Source: CAXRDE01 sp964229355 (GTDB lineage: Bacteria > Cyanobacteriota > Sericytochromatia > UBA7694). From it: a stretch of DNA of 64,000 nucleotides. Within the stretch, counting starts at the first letter, position 1; every line of letters starts with the position of its first letter. The DNA is taken from positions 147,761 through 211,760 of the forward strand of contig CAXRDE010000009.1 in the NCBI GenBank assembly GCA_964229355.1, read 5' to 3'. Below, piece by piece: positions 1 through 8,557 of this stretch. The notes beneath the pieces were generated by a model. That model saw only the letters and a program-made list of their open reading frames with translations. It was not told the origin of the DNA and made no database searches. Both the position numbers and the translations under genes were made by a program.

Positions 1-1277
1 TGCATGGCCACTTTATAAGCTGCGTGGTCCACATCAAAACCTTGCTCCTGGGCAATTTCCAGGGTGAGCTCCAAAGGAAAACCATAGGTATCGTACAGTT
101 CAAAGGCCGCAGGGCCGGGAACCACTTTGACGCCCTGGGCTTTTAAGTCAGCGAGCACATCGTCTAAACGCTTCGTGCCCCGATGCAGGGTTTTGCGAAA
201 ACGCTCTTCTTCGGTCAGAATGGTTTCGTGGATAATGGACTGCTTTTGGGCCAGTTCAGGGTAGATCGTGTACAGTTCTAAGATCGTGGGGATCAGCGCA
301 TACAAAAAGTTGTCGGTAATGCCGATCATTTGACCAAAGCGCACCGCACGACGAATAATACGGCGTAACACGTACCCGCGTCCTTCGTTGCCGGGCTGTA
401 CGCCGTCGCCGATTAACATCACCGCTGCACGCGAGTGGTCTGCAATCACCTGTAGTGCCACGGTATAGCGTTCATGCTGCAGGCCCTCTTCAGGCACCAT
501 GGGCTTCACTTTGGCAATAATCGATTGAATCAGGTCCGTATCGTAATTGCTGCTTTTGCCCTGCAACACCGAAGCAATTCGTTCCAGGCCCATGCCGGTA
601 TCAATATTTTTCGCCGGCAAAGACTTTAAAGAACCATCGGGCTGACGGTCAAATTCCATAAATACCAGGTTCCAGACTTCCAGGTAACGGTTGTCATCAT
701 CATGGCCGGGGTGTAGGGTCACGCCGTTTTTGTCCATGGTAGGTCCCAGGTCAAAGTAAATCTCAGAGCAAGGCCCACAGGGGCCGGTGTCACCTGCCGC
801 CCAGAAATTGGTATCATCGCCTAAACGGTACATGCGCTCTGCGGGAATGCCCACTTTTTGGTGCCAAATGTCATAGGCTTCATCGTCACTCTCGTAAACC
901 GTCACGTGGAGCTTTTCTTTGGGCAGCCCCAAAACGTCTGTTAAAAACTCCCAGGCCCAGGGGATCACTTCGGCTTTGTAATAGTCGCCAAAAGAGAAGT
1001 TGCCCAGCATTTCAAAAAAGGTGTGGTGGCGGGGACTAAAGCCCACATTCTCTAAGTCAGTGGTGCGAAAGCATTTTTGATGGGTGGTGGCACGACTGTA
1101 CACCGGCTTTTCGGTGCCAAACATAATGGGCTTAAATTGCAGCATACCCGCAGTGGTCAAAAGCACCGTGGGGTCGTTATACGGAATTAAAGGGGAGCTG
1201 GGCAAATGTTTATGGCCTTTGCTCTCAAAGAACTGGATAAATTGTTGGCGAATTTCGCTTGCGTTCAAAGATTTCAT
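1..1277 (-). CDS. alaS: Alanyl-tRNA synthetase, N-terminal part (cut by window edge)
   Basis: Charges tRNA-Ala with alanine in the cytoplasm. About 425 residues are visible, roughly half of the usual ~870; the editing and C-terminal domains lie beyond base 1. Reading from the ATG at 1277, the class II catalytic core is clear: the start MKSLNASEIRQQFIQFFESK, then TTAGMLQFKPIMFG, the motif 2 region HQKCFRTTDLENVG and HHTFFEMLGNFSFGDYYK, the CGPCSEIYFD stretch, and motif 3 NIDTGMGLERIASVLQ. A GAGGT ribosome site lies about 7 bases before the ATG. It is the last gene of a same-strand run that starts with the AlkC-like gene at 3618. Confidence 0.97.
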   Translation of the reverse strand, partial: MKSLNASEIRQQFIQFFESKGHKHLPSSPLIPYNDPTVLLTTAGMLQFKPIMFGTEKPVYSRATTHQKCFRTTDLENVGFSPRHHTFFEMLGNFSFGDYYKAEVIPWAWEFLTDVLGLPKEKLHVTVYESDDEAYDIWHQKVGIPAERMYRLGDDTNFWAAGDTGPCGPCSEIYFDLGPTMDKNGVTLHPGHDDDNRYLEVWNLVFMEFDRQPDGSLKSLPAKNIDTGMGLERIASVLQGKSSNYDTDLIQSIIAKVKPMVPEEGLQHERYTVALQVIADHSRAAVMLIGDGVQPGNEGRGYVLRRIIRRAVRFGQMIGITDNFLYALIPTILELYTIYPELAQKQSIIHETILTEEERFRKTLHRGTKRLDDVLADLKAQGVKVVPGPAAFELYDTYGFPLELTLEIAQEQGFDVDHAAYKVAM

Positions 1278-1320
1278 GACATGTACCTCGTGGACAGTAT
1301 AACAGCTTCAGATGGCCTTT

Positions 1321-1755
1321 TTACACCATACCGCAGCGCTCTAACTCTTGCTGAAGATCGCTGCCAGTGAGCTGTAAAAGATTGGGAGCCGGAGAAGAAA
1401 GATAAAACAGACGGGTCCCGCTGTCTTGACCTTCAGAAACACATTGGCGAGCGTCAATGGAAAGCTGATCCATAAGGGTATCTAAACCATGAATTTGACA
1501 CACGGTTTCACCTTGCTTAACGGTGGTGGGAGTAAACTCCCAGTAAAACTCAGCGGTTTCACATTGGCCTTTTAAAGCGTAGCGCCCCATGATTTGGGCA
1601 TACATTTCGCGGGCCGCATCAGAGCCTGTGGACATGGCGGCAGAGGACTGAGGGCTGGCTTTTTCATTGGGGTTATTGTCACCGGTTTTTTCTGCAGGAC
1701 ACGCACTCAGCCCCACGCATATCAGGGTTGCCAAAAGCATACGTATTTTCTTCAT
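1321..1755 (-). CDS. Small predicted lipoprotein
   Basis: Unknown function; predicted membrane-anchored lipoprotein of 144 residues. From the ATG at 1755 the N-terminus is a short lipoprotein signal (MKK, hydrophobic core, lipobox LSAC with Cys19), then a Ser/Asn/Lys-rich linker and a ~95-residue domain with a few cysteines. An in-frame TTG at 1776 would add seven residues (MKRVDPV) and spoil the compact signal peptide, so ATG 1755 is preferred. It lies 43 bases upstream of alaS on the same strand and just downstream of the DUF4336 gene, so it is probably cotranscribed with both. No family recognised. Confidence 0.75.
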   Translation of the reverse strand: MKKIRMLLATLICVGLSACPAEKTGDNNPNEKASPQSSAAMSTGSDAAREMYAQIMGRYALKGQCETAEFYWEFTPTTVKQGETVCQIHGLDTLMDQLSIDARQCVSEGQDSGTRLFYLSSPAPNLLQLTGSDLQQELERCGMV

Positions 1756-1785
1756 CACAGGGTCCACTCGTTTCAAAGATTTGCT

Positions 1786-2466
1786 TCATTCTAATACAAA
1801 GGCCAGGGCTTGCGTAAAGCGGGTGCGGGCATTTTCCTCGACACAGACGCCGTGAGCCATGACAATTCGTTCAAAATCCCATTGCAAAATGCGTTTGAGA
1901 CTGTCTCTGAGCAAGCTTTTGTCCTGAATCGCCAGGGTTTTCACCAGGCGGCTACAGGCCAACTTGCCACGGGTCCCCATAAGGGCGGTGAGCACCTGTG
2001 CCTTAAGGCCCTGGGGCTCAAGCACATTAAACAACAAATCGGTCAAAATCAAAGTCTTGCTCTCGCCATGAAAAAACACGTACTCTTGCAGACGGGTGCC
2101 TTGTAGCGCCAGGGTCTCTACTGCCGAAGACCAGGGGTAGCTTCGCTCAGCTTGAAGGCGTTCCAAAGGCAGATCAGGCTGTTTTTTAGCCACGGCTCCA
2201 GGCGCCCACAACTGTGCCCTGGCAAAGGCACGGTGTGCATCACGTAAATACAAGTGATGAAAGGCATTGGGAGCGACCACATGCTTAACAGCACCCAGGG
2301 CTTGAATTTCAGCCACAACATGTTGGGTTTCAGGTCCAGGACCTATCAACAATAGCTCCCCTGGCGCATAGGCAATCAGGGTGGAACGGGTGCCCATTTC
2401 TACGCCTTGCATGGCGAAGGCCTGGGTATGGATCCAGGCAGAAGGCGAAAGTTGTGTCAGTGACAT
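1786..2466 (-). CDS. DUF4336 family protein (metallo-beta-lactamase-like)
   Basis: A 226-residue soluble protein resembling the DUF4336 family, which is related to metallo-beta-lactamase-fold proteins. Visible cues are an N-terminal half with strand-turn patterns (STLIAYAPGELLLIGPGP), then HVVAPNAFHHLYLRDAHRAF, and a C-terminal half with FFHGESKTLILTDLLFNV and MAHGVCVEENA, matching the spacing of MBL-like strands and possible metal residues. The full HxHxDH signature is absent, as is usual for DUF4336. The substrate is unknown. The ATG at 2466 has GAGGA about 9 bases upstream, and the gene starts 12 bases after the stop of the AlkC-like gene. Confidence 0.75.
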   Translation of the reverse strand: MSLTQLSPSAWIHTQAFAMQGVEMGTRSTLIAYAPGELLLIGPGPETQHVVAEIQALGAVKHVVAPNAFHHLYLRDAHRAFARAQLWAPGAVAKKQPDLPLERLQAERSYPWSSAVETLALQGTRLQEYVFFHGESKTLILTDLLFNVLEPQGLKAQVLTALMGTRGKLACSRLVKTLAIQDKSLLRDSLKRILQWDFERIVMAHGVCVEENARTRFTQALAFVLE

Positions 2467-2478
2467 CCTTAAAAATCC

Positions 2479-3618
2479 TCATTCAAAATAGAGTTCAAAA
2501 TCAAAACGATCCCCTTGATGCCCATTGATCTGCAAGGCAATGCCCTGGAGTCCAGGGTAAAGGGTTCGGGTACTGCGTTGTTGTAAGACCAGCGATTTTT
2601 GCAAAGTTAGGGTTTCACCCGGAGCCAGCACACAGGATTTAAGCTTGTACACCTTGGCGGTATGCTGACCTTTTTTATTGCGGTAAAAAAGCACATAGTC
2701 AAGCACAAAGCGTTGAGCTACTTTGGCCTGGGTCTGTAGCGTAAAACCAAAGGTCAACGCCTCCCCCAGAACCACCCGAGGGGTGAATACAAAGTCCGAA
2801 ACCGTATAATTCGCCTCCACATCATACCCCAACAGTGCCAACGCGTTGCCATGGCCTTGTTTCACCAGGGTACGCAAACTGTGTTGGCAAAGGTATTGCA
2901 AGTGAGCTGGCGGGGCCTGCTGCTGCATTCGCCACTGCTGAAGACAGCGTACGACCTGTTCAGGATGGATCTTGGACCAATCGTTCAAGTGGTTGGCCAC
3001 AGAACGGCGCACAAAGCCTGTAGGGTCCGCGTGCAAAGCCGTTAATAAAGGCTCACACTGGCTCCACGATAAGGACACTTTCTGTCCCCAGGGCAAGCGG
3101 GGACGCGTTCCCTCACTCACCAGACGGCGCACATGATAATGAGGATGGTTGATCCACTGCTGCAAGCGGGCCAGGGTTTCTTCAGGAAAAGCCTGTAAAA
3201 AGGGGCGAATCGCGTATTCTGATGAAAAACGGGTGGTCATTTCACCCAGGGCATGTAAAGAAAAATCCAGATCTTCAGCAGTGCAACCATAGTGCGCCAC
3301 AAAATCACTGTAGGGCGCGTAAATAAAATCCCCAAAATCGTTATCGAGCAACGTCGGATCACAGGGAGCGGGTAAAGCCTGAAGCAGCAAGTCTACGACC
3401 TGACGGTAAGTGCCCGGCAAATGCTGACGCAATTGGGTGCGTATCCAGACAATGCGCTCCCGTAGCTCTCGCTCCGCAAAGCCGGCCAGGGTATCTTGCT
3501 CAAAAGCGCTGGCGTCAAAAGTCGCGCAGCACCTTGCTAGCGGCTGACTTAACAGGCGTAGTTTCTCGGCATTAAACAGCTGGTCTTTTAAAAGCGGACG
3601 CTGAGTGAGAGGTGTCAT
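2479..3618 (-). CDS. AlkC-type DNA alkylation repair glycosylase (HEAT-like repeats plus Ig-like domain)
   Basis: Predicted DNA glycosylase of the AlkC/AlkD superfamily, which removes alkylated bases without flipping them. The first ~270 residues look like the alpha-helical HEAT-like repeat array: FGDFIYAPYSDFVAHYG, HALGEMTTRFSSEYAIRPFL, HPHYHVRRLVSEGTRPRLPW and DPTGFVRRSVANHLND are family hallmarks, with Trp and charged residues that line the DNA groove. Residues ~280-379 form a separate beta-rich domain (NYTVSDFVFTPRVVLGEAL onward) consistent with the Ig-like domain known at the C-terminus of AlkC subfamily members. It heads a minus-strand run with DUF4336, a lipoprotein and alaS. The exact AlkC/AlkD subgroup needs a profile search. 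Confidence 0.85.
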   Translation of the reverse strand: MTPLTQRPLLKDQLFNAEKLRLLSQPLARCCATFDASAFEQDTLAGFAERELRERIVWIRTQLRQHLPGTYRQVVDLLLQALPAPCDPTLLDNDFGDFIYAPYSDFVAHYGCTAEDLDFSLHALGEMTTRFSSEYAIRPFLQAFPEETLARLQQWINHPHYHVRRLVSEGTRPRLPWGQKVSLSWSQCEPLLTALHADPTGFVRRSVANHLNDWSKIHPEQVVRCLQQWRMQQQAPPAHLQYLCQHSLRTLVKQGHGNALALLGYDVEANYTVSDFVFTPRVVLGEALTFGFTLQTQAKVAQRFVLDYVLFYRNKKGQHTAKVYKLKSCVLAPGETLTLQKSLVLQQRSTRTLYPGLQGIALQINGHQGDRFDFELYFE

Positions 3619-3688
3619 TAAAGCAAGTTTCTCAAAATAGATTTAAAATAGAGGCATTACAGGTCATTGTACAGAAAGGTTCTTCAAG

Positions 3689-4348
3689 ATGAGACATTTT
3701 TTCCAATACGCAGCCCTCTTTTGTATTTGTGCAGGAGCCATAAGCGCTTGTGAGACAAGCCTTTCACCCGCCACCCCCACTTCCACTGTATCTGAAAGCA
3801 GCGAAAACAACAGTTTAGATACACAACGACTGGAGGCGTTTCAAGCAGAGTTTGAGCAGGAAGGAAAAACCTATCAAGGGGCGATTCGCATGCTCTTTAT
3901 TGCACTTTTAGAACTTGAAACCAGCCCTGCAACCGCAGAAGTTATGCTTAGCGCTGTGTACAACGGCAAAAAGATTGATGCAGACAGTGATTCCCCCACA
4001 GGGTTTTCACTGGGTAATTCAGATCGTTTTCTTTTAGAGCAAATGCAGCAGCGCCCTGAAATTGTCCGTTCTTATCTGGGAGGAACCCCCGACAAAAATT
4101 ATGAAAATTTCGATCCCAGGGCTCAAAATATCACCTACCCTGCGCAGGGAACTGTCATTGAAGGCCTTCGCGTGAACAATACCATCGATGGCAACACGGA
4201 AGGCCAGGTCTATATCCAAAGTCAAGGGAAAGATTTCCCCACGCCCATTCGTCTGGAAAAAAACAATCAAGGTCTCTTTAAGATTGATCCCAGCAGTGTC
4301 AGCAGTATTGCAACTGGCGTCAAGCAAGCTGAACCTGAAGATTTCTAA
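3689..4348 (+). CDS. Predicted lipoprotein, unknown function
   Basis: A 219-residue secreted lipoprotein: signal core to the lipobox ISAC (Cys21), a Ser/Thr/Pro linker to ~residue 45, then a globular domain. The domain has an amphipathic helix (DTQRLEAFQAEFEQEGKTYQ), a segment resembling DUF6935-type proteins (RPEIVRSYLGGTPDKNYENF) and a beta-rich C-terminus that looks like a small barrel or OB-like fold (GQVYIQSQGKDFPTPIRLEK). The DUF6935 link is a weak impression only. An AAAGG ribosome site precedes the ATG. Its TAA overlaps by four bases the TAG of the convergent thioesterase gene, with no terminator hairpin between them. Confidence 0.8.
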   Translation: MRHFFQYAALFCICAGAISACETSLSPATPTSTVSESSENNSLDTQRLEAFQAEFEQEGKTYQGAIRMLFIALLELETSPATAEVMLSAVYNGKKIDADSDSPTGFSLGNSDRFLLEQMQQRPEIVRSYLGGTPDKNYENFDPRAQNITYPAQGTVIEGLRVNNTIDGNTEGQVYIQSQGKDFPTPIRLEKNNQGLFKIDPSSVSSIATGVKQAEPEDF

Positions 4349-4755
4349 GTTGCCATGCCAAAGGCTGCCAGCCAAATATCAGGGGGCATCACCAGTTTAC
4401 GCTCTCGCAGGTCCATCATGCCCCCTGTAATTTGCAAGGTCGAAGCCAGTTCGCCCTCAGGCAAATACATTTCTTGACCCAGGGTGAAAATTTTCTTTTG
4501 ATAATTCACCACACGGGTATGAATGCTTAAGGTTTGCCGCGCCAGTACCTCACGGCGATAGTCCAAATTGACGTTTAAGATCACAGGCCCCACCTGCAGA
4601 CGGTGAATATCCGCCAGGCTGAGATGGTAATCTGCCATCCAGTCCCAGCGGGCCTGCTCATAAAGCTCCAAATACTTGGCATGGTTCACATGACCAAAGG
4701 CATCCAGATAGGTTTCATAAACAGGAATCTGGGCAACGTGGACTGCTGATGACAT
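4345..4755 (-). CDS. Hotdog-fold acyl-CoA thioesterase (4HBT/YbgC-like)
   Basis: Predicted cytoplasmic thioesterase that hydrolyses acyl-CoA or acyl-ACP thioesters; 136 residues, typical for a single hotdog domain. The signature VYETYLDAFGHVNHAKYLE carries the Asp and the N-H of the family active site, followed by ELYEQARWDW on the hotdog helix and the beta strands VGPVILNVNLDYRREV and TLSIHTRVVNYQKKIFTL. The substrate is not readable from sequence. AGAGG lies 7 bases before the ATG and only two bases separate it from the tldE stop, so it is probably translated from the tldD-tldE transcript. Confidence 0.88.
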   Translation of the reverse strand: MSSAVHVAQIPVYETYLDAFGHVNHAKYLELYEQARWDWMADYHLSLADIHRLQVGPVILNVNLDYRREVLARQTLSIHTRVVNYQKKIFTLGQEMYLPEGELASTLQITGGMMDLRERKLVMPPDIWLAAFGMAT

Positions 4756-4757
4756 AC

Positions 4758-6101
4758 TTAAGCCTCTTTTGAAACACCCGTAAAATGAAAATTGCGAATT
4801 TTCAACGCCGGCACCGCCAATTTACCGAAGTAACCGGTAAAACCGTAAATTTGGTCACCCACGCCTTCAATATTGGCAAAGGCTTTAAGCAAAGACTCGT
4901 TGTAACGCATGTTGCGCAACGGACGACTGAGCTTGCCGTTTTCAATCAAGAAGGTACCGTCACGGGTCATGCCTGTAATTATGGCTTGCTTGGGATCGAC
5001 CACATTGGAGTACCACAAGCGGGTCACATAAATGCCCCGCTCGGTACTGGCAATCATGTCTTCAAGGGTGTCCGTGCCCGCTTGAAGCACAATATTGGCG
5101 GGCATGGGGTTCGAAGAAGGAGGCATGCTACCGTGACCCGTAGATTGTTTACCGGCCCGCTGGGCTGTCTTACGATCATAAGCCACAGCCTCAATCCGTC
5201 CATTTTGGATCAGGGTCAAAGGCTGTTTGGGATGTCCTTCGGGGTCAAAAGCAGGCCCTACCACTTCCTCAATAAAAGGATTGTCCACAAGGGTGATGCG
5301 GGAATCAAAAAGGGTTTCTCCCATTTTGCCAGCGGTAAAGGTACGGTTTTCTTCGTAGCCTAACCCCGCAAAGCCCAGGTAATTGAAAAACTCAATGAGC
5401 TCCAGCACCGCGGTAGGGGCCAACACCACCGTGTAAGCCCCGGGTTCGGTTTCACCAGGGTTTTGAGCAAGAACGGCTTTTTCCATGGCATCGTACGCCA
5501 GGGTTTCCACATCAATCTGGGCAAAGTTATGACTGTGGAACTCAGCCCAGGCAGAGCCCTGGTTTTGGGCCATGGCAGTGTAGGTGAAGCTGGCTTGCGT
5601 CCAGGCCTGGTAAGCAAAAAGGCCTTTAGAGTTCATGGTAGAAAGCATGGCGTCGCCATTGACCAACATGCCTGCAGAGGTCAAATCTTTGGCCATGGAT
5701 GCCTTTAAAATGGGAGCCAAACGTTCCGCTTTTTCGTGGGGCGTGTAATCAATGGTGGCCTGGTGGTAAATCTCTGGGCGTTCGGGGGTGTCTACGGGAT
5801 CCAAAACCGCCGTCCACTCTTTATCGGCTTTGCTGTGCTTCGCCGCCAGACAGGCGTTATCCACCACTTTTTTAAGGTTTTTGCCGTCAAAAATATTACA
5901 AGAGGCCACGCCCACCTGTTGCCCAAAAGCGACTCTGACCGTCAGGTCGTATTCTTTTTGCGCGCCGTTTTGCGAAATGTAGTTATTGGTAAACCGGGTC
6001 GAAAAGGTTTTTCCGCCATTTAAAATCACTTCGGTTTCGTCAGCGGGCGAGTATTGAATCGCTGCGGATAAAATTTCGTGGGCTTTTTTCTTACTGAGCA
6101 T
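4758..6101 (-). CDS. tldE: TldE/PmbA subunit of the TldD-TldE metalloprotease
   Basis: Non-catalytic partner of the TldD/TldE heterodimeric protease, which unwinds and cleaves unfolded peptides and matures some modified peptides. The PmbA-like fold is seen along 447 residues: N-terminal domain with VRVAFGQQVGVASCN, a central LNQ-type segment, and a C-terminal barrel with SNVVDPKQAIITGMTRDGTF and IENGKLSRPLRNMRYNESLL, typical of TldE. It lacks the HExxxH metal site. ATG 6101 is chosen because AGGTG sits 6 bases upstream; a GTG at 6110 would add three residues. It overlaps the tldD stop by 11 bases, so the two are translationally coupled. Confidence 0.93.
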   Translation of the reverse strand: MLSKKKAHEILSAAIQYSPADETEVILNGGKTFSTRFTNNYISQNGAQKEYDLTVRVAFGQQVGVASCNIFDGKNLKKVVDNACLAAKHSKADKEWTAVLDPVDTPERPEIYHQATIDYTPHEKAERLAPILKASMAKDLTSAGMLVNGDAMLSTMNSKGLFAYQAWTQASFTYTAMAQNQGSAWAEFHSHNFAQIDVETLAYDAMEKAVLAQNPGETEPGAYTVVLAPTAVLELIEFFNYLGFAGLGYEENRTFTAGKMGETLFDSRITLVDNPFIEEVVGPAFDPEGHPKQPLTLIQNGRIEAVAYDRKTAQRAGKQSTGHGSMPPSSNPMPANIVLQAGTDTLEDMIASTERGIYVTRLWYSNVVDPKQAIITGMTRDGTFLIENGKLSRPLRNMRYNESLLKAFANIEGVGDQIYGFTGYFGKLAVPALKIRNFHFTGVSKEA

Positions 6102-7545
6102 AGCCAACACCTACTTTCACCTGGTTAAAGCGGGCATAAGAAACCCCGTGTCCCACACGGGCCACCTGCATGGGCTGCCCTTTACCACAGTTGGGTGTGC
6201 CCCAAACATCATAGTATTTTTCGTTGGCAATGGCATCGCAACTGCGCCAGAACTGGGGGGTGGTTCCGGTGTAAGTGGGGTTTTTCACCATGCCTGTAAT
6301 TTTTCCTTTTTTGATTTCCCAGCCGATCTCTGCACCAAACTGAAAGTTCAAGCGCTTGTCATCAATGGACCAACTGCGGTTGTCGGTAATTAAAATACCG
6401 TCATCGGTGGTGCCAATCATTTCATCTAACTCATGGTCACCGGGCAGGAGATTAATATTGGTCATGCGTACAATGGGCGTGTGGTTCCAACCTTCAGCCC
6501 GCATACAACCGTTAGACTCCATATCAAAGCTTTCTGCGGTTTCTCGACCCATCAAATAGCCCACAAATTGCCCCTGACGAATAATATCCGAGCGCTGCGC
6601 TGGCGTGCCTTCATCGTCATAACCAAACGAGCCCAAAGCGCCGGGTACGGTGGCATCGGCTACAATGTTCACAATTTCAGAGCCATAGGTAAAGTTATTG
6701 AGCTTATCGCGGGTTAAAAAGCTGGTGCCCGCAAAGTCGGCTTCGTGGCCCAACACGCGATCAAACTCCACCGGGTGACCACAGGACTCATGCACCTGCA
6801 AGGCCAATTGAGAACCGCCCAGAATGATGGTTTTATCTCCCGCAGGACAGTTGGGAGCAGACAGCAGCGCCACCGCCTCTTCCGCGGTTTTTTGCGCGTT
6901 TTCTTTAAGGTTTAACAGGGGAATCAATTCATAACCCGCCGATTTAAACTGCCCACCAAAGGGAGCAGGAAAAGAGCGGGTTTGCACGTCGGTCTCAGAC
7001 ACGGCGGTAGCCGAAAAGCCCGCCCCACTTTGAATGATTTCTTGCTCGATCTCAGAGCCTTCGCTGTTGACCAAAATTTGCCATTCTTTTGAAAAGTCCA
7101 TGCTGGCATCACTTAAGGCAACGCCTTTGGTGTTCCGCAAAATCTCTTCTATCGAAAAAAGGGTGTCAAGTTTTTCTTCTAAAGACACCTGAAACGGATC
7201 CTGTTCACAAGGGGACTTCCAGGTGGTAATAATGGGTTTGCGCTTTGCCAGTACCACCGGCGCATGATACAAGTGAGCTGAGTCTCGCGCCAAAGAAATA
7301 GCGCGCTGTACGGCAATTTCAATTTTATTCTTTTTTAAGTCGGGGTTGGCGGCAAAGCCCCAGGCGCCGTTGACCAAAACCCGCACGCCAATGCCCATTT
7401 CGGTATGTTGGCGAATGCCGTTGACATTACCATTGCGCACATCAAGTACTTCACGCTGAAGCTTAATGACCCGTGCATCGGCATAGCTGGCACCCATTTG
7501 CAGGGCGGTATCGATCGCCAATTTGGCCAGATCTTTCTCGTTCAT
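6091..7545 (-). CDS. tldD: TldD catalytic subunit of the TldD-TldE metalloprotease
   Basis: Zinc metalloprotease subunit acting with TldE in the cytoplasm. The family metal motif HExxxH is present as VHESCGHPVEFDRVLGHEAD near residue 255, followed by the strongly conserved RGIGYDDEG-like stretch (ALGSFGYDDEGTPAQRSDII) and, near the C-terminus, YDVWGTPNCGKGQPMQVARV, which carries the conserved Cys ligand region and VGHGVSYARF. At 484 residues it is of normal family length. The ATG at 7545 has a TTGAGGAC ribosome site and a likely extended -10 promoter just upstream. It leads a tldD-tldE-thioesterase operon. Confidence 0.96.
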   Translation of the reverse strand: MNEKDLAKLAIDTALQMGASYADARVIKLQREVLDVRNGNVNGIRQHTEMGIGVRVLVNGAWGFAANPDLKKNKIEIAVQRAISLARDSAHLYHAPVVLAKRKPIITTWKSPCEQDPFQVSLEEKLDTLFSIEEILRNTKGVALSDASMDFSKEWQILVNSEGSEIEQEIIQSGAGFSATAVSETDVQTRSFPAPFGGQFKSAGYELIPLLNLKENAQKTAEEAVALLSAPNCPAGDKTIILGGSQLALQVHESCGHPVEFDRVLGHEADFAGTSFLTRDKLNNFTYGSEIVNIVADATVPGALGSFGYDDEGTPAQRSDIIRQGQFVGYLMGRETAESFDMESNGCMRAEGWNHTPIVRMTNINLLPGDHELDEMIGTTDDGILITDNRSWSIDDKRLNFQFGAEIGWEIKKGKITGMVKNPTYTGTTPQFWRSCDAIANEKYYDVWGTPNCGKGQPMQVARVGHGVSYARFNQVKVGVGYAQ

Positions 7546-7574
7546 GGTGTCCTCAAGATTTTATGATTAGTACT

Positions 7575-7583
7575 ATTGTATCA
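7575..7583 (-). promoter_or_regulatory. Extended -10 promoter of the tldD operon
   Basis: On the minus strand the bases read TGATACAAT, an extended -10 (TGn plus TACAAT). About 30 bases separate it from the tldD ATG, giving a short leader that contains the GAGG ribosome site. No good -35 hexamer is seen, as is common with extended -10 elements. Confidence 0.5.
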
Positions 7584-7743
7584 GGGGGCCCCGGCGGTCT
7601 GGGAACAATGCATTTTTTTCTTGCTTTTTTTATCAAAATTATGTTAAATCTGAAGCAGTCGCGGCCAGAGCTCTGCCATCTCATCTCAAGGGGGGATATC
7701 ATGTATACTGTGTCATATCTTATTTCAAAGCGAGATTTGCTGA

Positions 7744-8190
7744 ATGTCTGATTCTTCATCAGAAAAAGCGCAAAAGCCCACGCATCAGGAAGTCGAATTG
7801 ATCATTCCTATGTTGCAGGACATGGAGCTTACAGCAACCCAGACCGCCTGCTCCATTGCGCAACATATGAAATTCGATGAAGATCGTATTGATGAAGTCA
7901 AAATGGCCTTAATCGAAGCCATTATCAATGCGTTCGAACACAGCCAAAGTCCCGATAAAAAAGTGCGCATTCGCTTTGTGCTGGGTGAAGAAAATCTGAC
8001 GGTTATCATTCAAGATCATGGTCAGGGTTTTGCCCTCGAAAGCATTGAAAAACCAGAGATCGGTAAAAAATTACATCACGAATATAAGCGGGGCTGGGGC
8101 TTAATGCTCATTGAAAATTTGATGGATACAGTGTACATTGAATCCAATGCGAATGGCACTACCCTTGTCATGTCCAAGAACCGCAAGTGA
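7744..8190 (+). CDS. RsbW-type anti-sigma factor / serine kinase (HATPase)
   Basis: Predicted serine kinase and anti-sigma factor of the RsbW/SpoIIAB type; 148 residues, one HATPase_c domain. ATP-site boxes are intact: N-box EAIINAFEHS, G1 box IQDHGQGF, and G2 box GWGLMLIENLMD. In this family the protein binds a sigma factor or other partner and phosphorylates a STAS antagonist; the STAS gene follows directly, with a GGAGG site in the 19-base gap. Upstream at 7704 is a TATACT -10-like element without an obvious -35. No sigma factor is encoded nearby, so the output partner is unknown and may be the GGDEF or proline-rich protein of the same operon. Confidence 0.88.
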   Translation: MSDSSSEKAQKPTHQEVELIIPMLQDMELTATQTACSIAQHMKFDEDRIDEVKMALIEAIINAFEHSQSPDKKVRIRFVLGEENLTVIIQDHGQGFALESIEKPEIGKKLHHEYKRGWGLMLIENLMDTVYIESNANGTTLVMSKNRK

Positions 8191-8209
8191 GACAAAATCG
8201 GAGGCAACC

Positions 8210-8557
8210 TTGTCAGAGAGTTTTAATTTAACCTTAGAAGAACACACAGATTACGCCATCATTCGCACCGAGGGATATGTCAACAACCTGGGTGGAGAAA
8301 AAATCGGAGAAGCGGCTGATCAGCTCATTGAGCAAGGTGTACGCAAACTGATCTTAAACTTTGAAAAATCAAATGTGGTTAACAGTATTGGGATCTCCAT
8401 TCTGATTGAAGTGATTGAGAAAATCGTGGATGTGGACGGACAAATTGCCTTTTGCTACCTGACCAAAACCATCGAAAAAACCTTTAACATTATGGGGTTG
8501 ACACAATATGCCGAAATTTATGCCACTGAAGCAGAAGCGGTAGAGAAACTGGCATAA
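8210..8557 (+). CDS. STAS-domain anti-anti-sigma factor (RsbV/SpoIIAA-like)
   Basis: Phospho-switch antagonist for the RsbW-like kinase encoded just upstream. The single STAS domain has the family core (IIRTEGYVNNLGG, LILNFEKSNVVNSIGISIL). The usual Asp-Ser-Ser/Thr-Gly site reads Asn-Ser-Ile-Gly, keeping the likely phospho-acceptor Ser59. Start: a TTG at 8210 with GGAGG five bases upstream gives 115 residues beginning SESFN; an ATG at 8138 would add 24 residues that lie inside the kinase gene and look non-native. Its TAA overlaps the next ATG (TAATG). Confidence 0.88.
   Translation: MSESFNLTLEEHTDYAIIRTEGYVNNLGGEKIGEAADQLIEQGVRKLILNFEKSNVVNSIGISILIEVIEKIVDVDGQIAFCYLTKTIEKTFNIMGLTQYAEIYATEAEAVEKLA

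Noticed and set aside
4785..5363. 192-residue plus-strand frame opposite tldE
   Set aside because: It lies fully antisense to a clear TldE coding region and has no recognisable domain.
7473..7759. Open frames on both strands between tldD and the RsbW-like gene
   Set aside because: They overlap tldD and the promoter region and have no coding character; the region reads as a divergent promoter stretch.
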